This document shows positions 55,141 to 64,000 of a DNA stretch of 64,000 nucleotides, one piece after another. The stretch comes from Trematomus loennbergii (taxonomy: Eukaryota; Chordata; Actinopteri; Perciformes; Nototheniidae): NCBI GenBank assembly GCA_012861695.1, contig JAAOOA010000200.1, forward strand, positions 195,001 to 259,000. The letters run 5' to 3'. The position numbers and the translations under genes were made by a program. The notes beneath the pieces were generated by a model. That model saw nothing but the letters and a program-made list of their open reading frames with translations, was not told the origin of the DNA and did not search any database. Positions within the stretch are counted from its first letter, which is position 1; each line of letters starts with the position of its first letter.

Positions 55141-56650
55141 TCACAGCTCCCTGGCTTGTAAAGTGCAGTTATGCGCCCTGGAGATATTGTACTATTTACA
55201 AAATGTATACACAGGATTATAATAATAATTATATACACGGTATACAATGTTTAGCGGGATTCAGGGGACCAAATTAGGCGTCTAATTCTTACGGTGCACC
55301 AGGGCAAACAGGTTGAGTCCACGGCCCCTGCCCCATCATCAGTCTCCCGCTTCCGCTTCCGCTGCTGCTGCCGCTCCAATGACCCATCAGGTGAAGATGG
55401 TAAAGCAGTACTGTTATAGCAGCCCTCTTCGGAGGTCTCCCCATCTGACAGCGGTAGACATCCTTCTGATGATGATGCAGCTGCTGCCGCATCTGATGAC
55501 GCCCTGAACATGGAGCGGATTCTCAATGCCTCCTTTATTCCCGGCGCATTCGCGTAGAACCGGTCCGCCGTGGTTACGTCGTGACACATAAACCTGGCGA
55601 GAATCGACCGGCTTTCTGGATCTTGGTGATGCTTGATATTGTCAGCCAGGGCAGTGCGCAGGATTGTGAAGGTGACGGCTGTTTCTAGCCCAGCATCAGC
55701 CCATGCCCTCTTCAAGTGAGCGTTCAGGTTCTTGGAGGCCCGATTCCCCCTTGTGAAAAGGAAGAATTCATTCTGAGGACCCAGCAATGCTCTTTAATCC
55801 CCATCCACCGCATGACCCAGCTAAACTCCTCTACTGTAAGCGCCAGCTGTGCTTCGCCATATGTCTTGGCCGTCTTGTGATCCTGCACATGGATGATGTA
55901 GCCCTCAGCAGTTCCCCTTATGGCTGCCTCTAAGACCTCACTGTTTTTCATGTTTGCGTACACGCCCGTACGGTGGCCATACAGGAGGCTCCAATGGAGG
56001 GTGAGATAGCCATAGAGAAGCTTCTGGGTGGTTGAGGTCGGCGTGCCGGCCATCAGGTCGAGGAGCTCCGGGATGCGCTTCTCAGCGGCCGCCATGGCGG
56101 CGAGAAGCTCCGCCTGGCTCGGCAGACGATCCAGTTTGTTCCTCTTCACCTTAAACTGATGTAGAGTGACTGCCTTATTCAAGTGTTTCATGTTGGCTTT
56201 CACCTCTCTCATTATGTGGGTCATATCAGACTGGGTGAGCTTGCACCCCCGGGGCTTTGACTCAGACATGTACCCCATGAACTGGTGCACATTCTTCAGG
56301 AAGAACTCTGATGTTGTGACTGCCCGGCCCGGCTTTACAATATACTCGCTCCAGCCACGGATCATCTTCATGTTTCTTAGGAACAGCCAGTCTGACAGGC
56401 GGTTAACACCATGGGCCATGTATACTATGAAGTTCTTTATCCGGCTGATCTTCGACACAACATTGTCTTTCTGTTTTACTGTCGGAGCGACACCCAAACA
56501 ATGATCCAAGTATGTCTGAAGGTACGCCTCCATGCTTCTAGGCAACGTGATTTCACGCATGGTATTCCCCCGTCCACACCCAGTGGACCAGTAATTTGAG
56601 GGAGAGGGCAAGTCATTAGCCAGCTTAGAGGCACGGGTCTTCCGGCATAC

Positions 56651-57000
56651 AGGGGTCTCGCTACCGGAGGCTACTGCAAACATGACAGTTTCCACCGGGG
56701 TCTTCACAGGGGTCTCGCTACCGGAGGCTACTGCAAACATGACAGTTTCCACCGGGGTCTTCACAGGGGTCTCGCTACCGGAGGCTACTGCAAACATGAC
56801 AGTTTCCACCGGGGTCTTCACAGGGGTCTCGCTACCGGAGGCTACTGCAAACATGACAGTTTCCACCGGGGTCTTCACAGGGGTCTCGCTACCGGAGGCT
56901 ACTGCAAACATGACAGTTTCCACCGGGGTCTTCACAGGGGTCTCGCTACCGGAGGCTACTGCAAACATGACAGTTTCCACCGGGGTCTTCACAGGGTCTC
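56651..57000 (-). repeat. 60-bp coding repeat, six copies
   Basis: Each unit encodes VKTPVETVMFAVASGSETP in minus frame. Units are nearly identical (GGTCTCGCTACCGGAGGCTA). Confidence 0.94.
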
Positions 57001-57999
57001 GCTACCGGAGGAAACTGGTAATATGACAGTCTTCACTGGGCTCTTCACAGGGTTCTTGACCGGTCTCTTTCCACCGGAGGCTACTGCAAGCATACAGTCT
57101 TCACTTGGCTCTTCACAGGGTTCTTTACCGGTGTCTTCCCACCGGAGGCTACTGCAAGCATGACAGTCTTCACCGGGCTCTCACAGGGGTCTCGCTACCA
57201 GAGGTTACTGGGGACTGCATGACAGTCTTCACCGGGGTCTTCACAGGGGTCCCGCTACCGGAGGTTACTGGGGAATGCATGACAGTCTTCACCGGGGTCT
57301 TCACAGGGGTCCCGCTACCGGAGGTTACTGGGGACTGCATGACAGTTGAGATAGCCATAGAGAAGCTTCTGGGTGGTTGAGGTCGGCGTGCCGGCCATCA
57401 GGTCGAGGAGCTCCGGGATGCGCTTCTCAGCGGCCGCCATGGCGGCGAGAAGCTCCGCCTGGCTCGGCAGACGATCCAGTTTGTCCTCTTCACCTTAAAC
57501 TGATGTAGAGTGACTGCCTTATTCAAGTGTTTCATGTTGGCTTTCACCTCTCTCATTATGTGGGTCATATCAGACTGGGTGAGCTTGCACCCCGGGCTTT
57601 GACTCAGACATGTACCCCATGAACTGGTGCACATTCTTCAGGAAGAACTCTGATGTTGTGACTGCCCGGCCCGGCTTTACAATATACTCGCTCCAGCCAC
57701 GGATCATCTTCATGTTTCTTAGGAACAGCCAGTCTGACAGGCGGTTAACACCATGGGCCATGTATACTATGAAGTTCTTTATCCGGCTGATCTTCGACAC
57801 AACATTGTCTTTCTGTTTTACTGTCGGAGCGACACCCAAACAATGATCCAAGTATGTCTGAAGGTACGCCTCCATGCTTCTAGGCAACGTGATTTCACGC
57901 ATGGTATTCCCCCGTCCACACCCAGTGGACCAGTAATTTGAGGGAGAGGGCAAGTCATTAGCCAGCTTAGAGGCACGGGTCTTCCGGCATACAGGGGTC

Positions 58000-58350
58000 T
58001 CGCTACGGAGGCTACTGCAAACATGACAGTTTCCACCGGGGTCTTCACAGGGGTCTCGCTACCGGAGGCTACTGCAAACATGACAGTTTCCACCGGGGTC
58101 TTCACAGGGGTCTCGCTACCGGAGGCTACTGCAAACATGACAGTTTCCACCGGGGTCTTCACAGGGGTCTCGCTACCAGAGGCTACTGCAAACATGACAG
58201 TTTCCACCGGGGTCTTCACAGGGGTCTCGCTACCGGAGGCTACTGCAAACATGACAGTTTCCACCGGGGTCTTCACAGGGGTCTCGCTACCGGAGGCTAC
58301 TGCAAACATGACAGTTTCCACCGGGGTCTTCACAGGCGTCTCGCTACCGG
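58000..58350 (-). repeat. 60-bp coding repeat, duplicated array of six copies
   Basis: Second array of the same 60-bp unit, carried by the 1.345-kb duplication. It is followed at 58350-58715 by longer, more diverged units (TPVKTVMQSPVTSGSGTPVK). Confidence 0.93.
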
Positions 58351-59354
58351 AGGAAACTGGTAATATGACAGTCTTCACTGGGCTCTTCACAGGGTTCTTG
58401 ACCGGTCTCTTTCCACGGAGGCTACTGCAAGCATTACAGTCTTCACTTGGCTCTTCACAGGGTTCTTTACCGGTGTCTTCCCAACCGGAGGCTACTGCAA
58501 GCATGACAGTCTTCACGGGCTCCTCACAGGGGTCTCGCTACCAGAGGTTACTGGGGACTGCATGACAGTCTTCACCGGGGTCTTCACAGGGGTCCCGCTA
58601 CCGGAGGTTACGGGGAATGCATGACAGTCTTCACGGGGTCTTCACAGGGGTCCCGCTACCGGAGGTTACTGGGGACTGCATGACAGTCTTCACCGGGGTC
58701 TTCACAGGGGTATTGCTGCCTGAGGTACTGTGTTTATGCCGGAGGTACTTGGGATTGCCAGGCCCTTAAATCGTATACATTCGTCCTCTTCCTCAAGAAC
58801 AGCAGCACTCTGCTTCCTGGGTTTTAGCTCCTTTTCAGCCTGGAGCGCAGGGTTTCACTCATCATTGAGGGCATCCTTTGAGCCCTCAATGCCACATTTT
58901 CCAGCATCACCTGCCTGCAGTCCTCGTTGTCACACTCGGTATGTGGGGAGAAGGGTGGAGGGTGCCCGGGGTATTCCTCCTCATTGTCTATATCCAATGA
59001 TGTAGCCATTCCAATGATGGGGTTAGTCTCACGGAGGTCATGGAGCAACTGCAGTGCCACACTATGCTTCAGCCTTGCCATGACCTGCTGTGCCTCATGT
59101 CGGGACAACTCAGGGTGGTCATGTTTTACATGACGGTCCAGTCTCTTCCCAGCGTACGAACACCCAGCGATGGGACAGGGTTTGGTCCGAACATTTATCC
59201 TTCCACTGGCTATTTTCAGGAGGATTCCCCTCTCCTCCAAGTTCCGCACTGCATGCTTGTGCTTAAGGTGTTTGTTCAATGCCAGATAGAAGAGTCTGCA
59301 CACCGGGCATTCAGATGACATCCTTACTGAAACACACATAATGAATTTGATCAA

Positions 59355-59814
59355 AATGATGTTATAGTTCTCCGTTTATATGCGTTAGCGTGAGCGGTGG
59401 TTGCGACACTGGGTCCGATGCATCAATTCATGGTGCATGGACGAAGGGAAGTATTGGGTTACCACCGGGTCAGATGGTCCCACTTCCGCACCAACGCGGG
59501 GCTGGTGATGGCAACATTGGGTCCGATGCATCCATACATGGTGCCCCGACCATGAGAGGGTTTGGGGTACCCCGGAACCAGGCACCACCCCAGCAGGAAA
59601 CGGGTTGTATGGTCAAAGGAGGAAAGAGTGATAGAACCGGGGTAAAGCAAAGAAAGTGTCCGACAATAGTGACTTGTGAGGCGGCCAGAGAGTCTGTCAT
59701 ATCTCGGTCCTATCCTCCAGGCAACGCTGTGGCCAAAACTGGGCTAAAAACAAAAAAACTAAAAAATATTTCATCCAGGGAAATTTGGGTGAAAATGAAA
59801 AAAAAGTACCCGGA
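59355..59814. other. Spacer upstream of the recombinase gene
   Basis: Contains a two-copy repeat (ACTGGGTCCGATGCATCAAT at 59407 and ATTGGGTCCGATGCATCCAT at 59515). It would hold the promoter and first non-coding exon if the gene is transcribed leftwards; none is identifiable. Confidence 0.4.
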
Positions 59815-60235
59815 AATAGTGCTTCATTAGCCAGCAGCAGTCCCCTGTCGACTCATGTGACATTCCTCCAGGGTTACATAGAACCAGGGTGTGGGGTCCG
59901 AGCCATCTCCGAGACATCTCTAGTCCGTGTTGATAATGGGGGAAATGTACCCCAAAATAGTCCTTCATTAGCCAGCAGCAGTCCCCTGTCGACTCATGTG
60001 ACATTCCTCCAGGGTTACATAGAACCAGGGTGTGGGGTCCGAGCCATCTCCGAGACATCTCTAGTCCGTGTTGATAATGGGGGAAATGTACCCCAAAATA
60101 GTCCTTCATTAGCCAGCAGCAGTCCCCTGTCGACTCATGTGACATTCCTCCAGGGTTACATAGAACCAGGGTGTGGGGTCCGAGCCATCTCCGAGACATC
60201 TCTAGTCCGTGTTGATAATGAGGTACCCCAAAAAA
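59815..60235. repeat. 141-bp tandem repeat, three copies
   Basis: Units contain AGCCAGCAGCAGTCCCCTGT and GGTCCGAGCCATCTCCGAGA; spacing is 141 bases. Open frames on both strands are effects of a unit divisible by three. Confidence 0.94.
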
Positions 60236-60239
60236 GTGC

Positions 60240-61300
60240 ATCATGACTCAGCAATCATCACACTCAACTTTGGTGAGAACCGGGGAAAGGGGTCAAAATG
60301 TAAAAATTATACCCCAAAACAGTGCCTCATGACCCGCAGGAGTCCCCCGCGGACTCCCCTGACATTCCTCCATGGTCGTAATCACCCAACTCAACTTTGG
60401 TGAGAACCGGGGAAAGGGGTCAAAATGTAAAAAATATACCCCAAAACAGTGCCTCATGACCCCGCAGGAGTCCCCCGCGGACTCCCCTGACATTCCTCCA
60501 TGGTCGTAATCACCCAACTCAACTTTGGTGAGAACCGGGGAAAGGGGTCAAAATGTAAAAAATATACCCCAAAACAGTGCCTCATGACCCCGCAGGAGTC
60601 CCCCGCGGACTCCCCTGACATTCCTCCATGGTCGAAATCACCCAACTCAACTTTGGTGAGAACCGGGGAAAGGGGTCAAAATGAAAAATTATACCCCAAA
60701 ACAGTGCCTCATGACCCCGCAGGAGTCCCCCGCGGACTCCCCTGACATTCCTCCATGGTGGAAATCATCCAACTCAACTTTGGTGAAACCGGGGAAAGGG
60801 GTCAAAATGTAAAAATTATACCCCAAAATAGTGCCTCATGACCCCGCAAGAGTCCCCCGCGGACTCCCCTGACATTCCTCCATGGTGGAAATCATCCAAC
60901 TCAACTTTGGTGGTAACCGGGGAAAGGGGTCAAAATGAAAAATTATACCCCAAAATAGTGCCTCATGACCCCGCAGAGTCCCCCGCGGACTCCCCTGACA
61001 TTCCTCCATGGTCGAAATCACCCAACTCAAAAGTGCTCGCATTCCCCATGGCTCAAAATGTCGAACTTAAACTATTTGGAAAGGAAAATGTAAAAATACC
61101 CCAAAATAGTGCCTCATAATCGGGTAGAGTCACCTGGAAAGTGCCCTCGCATTCCTCCATGCTCAAAATGTCGAACTTAAACTATTTTGGAGAACCAGGA
61201 AAATGTCAAAAATACCCCAAAATAGTGCCTCATAATCGGGTAGAGTCACCTGCAAAAGTGCCCTCGCATTCCTCCATGTCGAACTTAAAGTATTGGGAGA
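60240..61300. repeat. About 127-bp tandem repeat, seven units plus degenerate ones
   Basis: Units contain CAACTTTGGTGAGAACCGGG, AAACAGTGCCTCATGACC and GCGGACTCCCCTGACATTCC. They share CCCCAAAATAGTGC and CATTCCTCCA words with the preceding 141-bp unit, so the arrays are related. After 61030 the units decay (CATAATCGGGTAGAGTCACC). Confidence 0.93.
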
Positions 61301-62506
61301 ACCAGGCTGGGGGGTCTTGAGGCACAAAATTAGGCCCACTCAGAGTGCTTGGTGAGCGGATACATTCTTCCATGATTTCCAACAGCCGTTTTTTTCTGAG
61401 TCCACCCAAAAACTGGGTTTCCGATTTCGTGCGGAAGGTAGTCTGAAAAGTATGGATGAATCTTTTTGACAGAGAAGTGGAAATGAAGCCCAGGGACTTT
61501 TTCCCCTTCTCCGTTGTACCAACCATCGGAGAAGGGGAAAAATCGGCCCGAAGCGCCAAACACCTGGCCACTTCTCCCGTTGGCACTTAGAAAAAATTTG
61601 ACAATTTTTCAAAACTTCATTTTTGATTATTTTAAGATATAATTAAGCGTTTTCTTCACTTTTTTTTGCTTTCCACGGGTGGGGGCGCCTGGCAGGCCGC
61701 CTATGAGCACCCAAATTCGGCCTGGATCATCCAGGATTTGTGGGCAAATCCATAAACTGACTAAATCACCCAGAGAGGTCCCTTTCTAGCCCAAATATAT
61801 ATAATACAAATACATTTAAATAGTAAAAGGTGCACTTGTGCTCTGCATTACCCGGAATTTTATTTTCAAAGCCCCATGATAGTGATTAAAAATCATTTTC
61901 ATGGGAAAAAGTGTTAAAACGCCTGATTAAATTATATGCAGGACCCCAGTGAGCTCCAGACTATGTGCATTGTGTTGGGGAACCATATAAATGATAGAAT
62001 AAATGCATTTAAATGCAAAAATAATGATTTAAAATCATTTTAGGGGGACAATTGTGGAGAGGAGCCTGAAAATGACTCTGCAGCAGGCCGCCTATGAGCA
62101 CCCAAATTCGGCCTTCTTCACGGCACCACCACCCCTTCTGTGGAGGGTATTCTCGTGCCCCTGGTGACTCTACAAGGGGGGTGGTTTTTATGGTGCTTAT
62201 ATGTCCGCCTATGAGCACCCAAATTCGGCCTGGATCATCCAGGATTTGTGGGCTAAGCTAAAACTGTGGGGTAACATGTTTCAAATGACAGCACGGTGCT
62301 GCTTGTTGGCAGGCTGACTCAGTTCACTTGTCTCACACACACCCAGGGGGGGAAAGATAACACTTGTACCCAGGAATAAGTCTTTGAAAGGCGGGGAAAA
62401 GTTGTTTGAAATAGTATAATACCTCCAGGCCGCTTAACTGCACTTTACCACCCAGAAATAATGTTTAAATGGTCGGGGAAAGTATTTTTAAATGTCTGGA
62501 AGAGAG

Positions 62507-62630
62507 TTTTAGACAGTCATTTTGCACGAAATCATTTAACATAGACGCTCTCCTGAAAATGCACAGAATATGTGCTTTTTCAGGAGACCGTTAATGTTAA
62601 ATGATTTCGTGCAAAATGACTGGCTAAAAC
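62507..62630. repeat. Long hairpin 1 in R2
   Basis: CAGTCATTTTGCACGAAATC pairs perfectly with GATTTCGTGCAAAATGACTG. The inner stem carries mismatches (ATAGACGCTC against GACCGTTAAT). Confidence 0.9.
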
Positions 62631-63593
62631 CCCGGAATAAATGTTTGAAAAGCGGGGAAAAGTTGTTTAAAATAGGCTGATACCTCCAGGACGCATAACA
62701 TGGGTAAAAAGTGTGTTAAAAGGTCGGGGAACATGTTTCAAATGACAGCAGATGGTGGTTGTTAGCAGGCTGGCTCAGTTCACTTGTCTCACACACACCC
62801 AGGGGGGGAAAGAGGACACATTGACCCAGGAAAGAGTGCTCGAAACGTGGCTAAAGCATAGTCAAACTGTGGGGTAACATGTTTCAAATGACAGCACACT
62901 GCTGCTTGTTGGCAGGCTGACTCACTTCACTTGTCTCACAACACACCCAGGGGGGAGAAAGAGGACACATTGGAGCACACATTGACCCAGGAAAGAGTGC
63001 TCGAAACGTGGCTAAAGCATAGTCAAACTGTGGGGTAACATGTTTCAAATGACAGCACACTGCTGCTTGTTGGCAGGCTGACTCACTTCACTTGTCTCAC
63101 ACACACCCAGGGGGGAGAAAGAGGACACATTGGAGCACACATTGACCCAGGAAAGAGTGCTCGAAACGTGGCTAAAGCATAGTCAAACTGTGGGGTAACA
63201 TGTTTCAAATGACAGCACACTGCTGCTTGTTGGCAGGCTGACTCACTTCACTTGTCTCACACACACACCCAGGGGGGAGAAAGAGGACACATTGGAGCAC
63301 ACATTGACCCAGGAAAGAGTGCTCGAAACGTGGCTAAAGCATAGTCAAACTGTGGGGTAACATGTTTCAAATGACAGCACACTGCTGCTTGTTGGCAGGC
63401 TTACTCACTTCACTTGTCTCACACACACCCAGGGGGGAGAAAGATAGCACTTGTACCCAGGAATAAGTGTTTGAAATGCGGGGAAAAGTTGTTTGAAATA
63501 GTATAATATCTCCAGGGCGCATAACTGCACTTTACAAGCCAGAAATAATGTTTAAATGGTCGGGGAAAGTATTTTTAAATGTCTGGAAGAGAG

Positions 63594-63716
63594 TTTTAGA
63601 CAGTCATTTTGCACGAAATCATTTAACATAGACGCTCTCCTGAAAATGCACAGAATATGTGCTTTTTCAGGAGACCGTTAATGTTAAATGATTTCGTGCA
63701 AAATGACTGGCTAAAA
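63594..63716. repeat. Long hairpin 2 in R2
   Basis: Same arms and the same inner mismatches as the hairpin at 62507, so the two R2 hairpins share a recent common ancestor. Confidence 0.9.
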
Positions 63717-63911
63717 CCCCGGAATAAATGTTGAAAAGCGGGGAAAAGTTGTTTAAAATAGTCTGATATCTCCAGGGCGCATCACCAAAAATGTACAAGC
63801 CAGGGAAGATGCCTGAATCCCGGATACTTTAGGTCTGTCACTTAGGGTGACCGCACCACTCCGACGCTCCCGAGAGCGGACGTCCATTGTTTGTAAGGCA
63901 CCTAAGAGGGA

Positions 63912-64000
63912 CAAGAGAAGGAGAAGGGAGAAGTTTTCAGAGATGGCCATAGAACCAGAGAAGGCAGGCCAGACACCTCCAACAGTTCAAACTCGAGTAG
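63912..64000. other. Flank right of R2
   Basis: Unique-looking sequence (ACAAGAGAAGGAGAAGGG ...) that does not match the flank of R1. No 33-bp direct repeat is present here. No feature seen. Confidence 0.5.

Larger units (their letters stand above)
56002..58700 (-). repeat. 1.345-kb tandem duplication inside the recombinase gene
   Basis: The block beginning TGAGATAGCCATAGAGAAGC at 56002 recurs at 57347 and is co-linear through the core-binding domain, the 60-bp repeats and the 63-bp repeats. The second copy lacks the catalytic half, so transcription from 59321 would meet the N-terminal recombinase domain twice. Confidence 0.9.
55251..59321 (-). pseudogene. C2H2 zinc-finger / tyrosine-recombinase protein of the element
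   Basis: The start is chosen at 59321, right after an acceptor-like GTGTTTCAG. The order is: two fingers, CPVCRLFYLALNKHLKHKH and CPIAGCSYAGKRLDRHVKHD; an acidic linker (DIDNEEEYPGHPPPFSPH); 20-residue repeats TPVETVMFAVASGSETPVK; an N-terminal DNA-binding-type domain (REITLPRSMEAYLQTYLDHC ... RIKNFIVYMAHGVNRLSDWL); and the catalytic part. There, Arg is in LLYGHRTGVYANM. The second box is TILRTALADN, with Thr where His is usual. His is in ARFMCHDVTTADRFY, and that final Tyr (codon 55554-55556) is the expected nucleophile. The C-terminal tail is Ser/Lys/Arg-rich. Breaks occur near 58825, 58740 and 55785, and the middle domain is duplicated. The fold assignment is sound; the family (Crypton-like or other) is not decided. 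Confidence 0.65.
52467..63911 (-). mobile_element. Tyrosine-recombinase element, about 11.4 kb, rich in tandem repeats
   Basis: The left end (GGATTCAGGCATCTTCCCTG, then GCTTGTAAAGTGCAGTTATG) reappears in inverted orientation at the right (63510-63545 and 63795-63825). Between lie arrays of 137, 115, 60, 141 and about 127 bp, a C2H2/tyrosine-recombinase gene on the minus strand, and R2 at the right. A further copy of the left-end words occurs at 55150-55215. Outer borders are provisional: 80-90 bases at the right end have no left counterpart. Crypton-like elements use tyrosine recombinases but are normally compact and lack such terminal structure. Confidence 0.5.
61529..63911 (+). repeat. R2: large dispersed repeat unit, copy 2
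   Basis: Homologous to R1 (43350-45875) with internal differences: one 117-bp unit instead of three and placed after the CATAAACTGACTAAATCACC segment, and four near-identical units of about 160 bp (GTGCTCGAAACGTGGCTAAA) at 62820-63420. The 3' end ACCTAAGAGGGA is the same as in R1. An inverted CCCCTTCTCC / GGAGAAGGGG pair marks the left side at 61503-61537. Confidence 0.85.

Noticed and set aside
59390..60745. Frames of 60-157 codons in the spacer and 141/127-bp arrays
   Set aside because: Repeat-driven open frames present on both strands, without domains or splice sites.
63753..63950. Minus-strand 65-codon frame with a hydrophobic start resembling a signal peptide
   Set aside because: It crosses the R2 border into flanking sequence; in R1 the same DNA lacks that start, so it is a chance frame.

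Overview
The window looks like a piece of a teleost fish genome, probably a percomorph. The evidence is vertebrate-type introns with GT..AG borders, an slc5a6 (sodium-dependent multivitamin transporter) gene with 14 recognisable exons, one sorting nexin 6 exon, the end of a fish-type NLR receptor gene (last LRR exon plus PRY/SPRY), and many fish-type transposons: hAT and TTAA-site miniature elements, L1 and L2/Rex-like LINE pieces, a Ty3/gypsy integrase and a ZMYM1-like hAT relic. A large share of the window is tandem repeat. Several genes carry single-base frame breaks, often at homopolymers. These may be uncorrected long-read errors, so 'pseudogene' calls here are provisional.

Layout. 1-9.7 kb: a gene for a repeat-rich coiled-coil protein, built from about 97 copies of a 75-bp coding minisatellite, a unique C-terminal segment and a 30-bp acidic minisatellite. 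An interferon-response-like motif lies upstream. 9.8-10.2 kb: a 12-bp two-variant minisatellite. 10.98 kb: a lone snx6 exon on the minus strand. 11.1-15.7 kb: four miniature transposons with clear target-site duplications or TTAA ends. 15.96-35.45 kb: slc5a6 on the plus strand, 14 exons in phase apart from four small frame breaks. The exons for the first 100-130 residues were not found. Its introns are swollen by (CA)n, an 11/12-bp array of 2.7 kb, a 17-bp array of 2 kb, a 58-bp array, LINE pieces and MITEs. 35.45-37.9 kb: probable 3'UTR with a 10-bp array. 38.6-43.2 kb: hAT and gypsy relics.

43.3-64 kb is a repeat landscape dominated by one family. A 2.4-2.5 kb unit occurs twice in the same orientation (R1, 43.35-45.88 kb; R2, 61.53-63.91 kb), each with two large near-perfect hairpins. 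Between them lie an NLR/B30.2 gene end, unrecognised sequence, a coiled-coil ORF, and an element of about 11.4 kb. That element encodes, on the minus strand, a protein with two C2H2-like fingers, 20-residue repeats and a tyrosine-recombinase domain. It is padded by at least five tandem arrays and has inverted subterminal repeats. This is the best candidate in the window for an under-described mobile element.

I saw no CRISPR array, prokaryotic operon, rRNA or tRNA gene. All family assignments come from reading translations by eye; no search or alignment was run.
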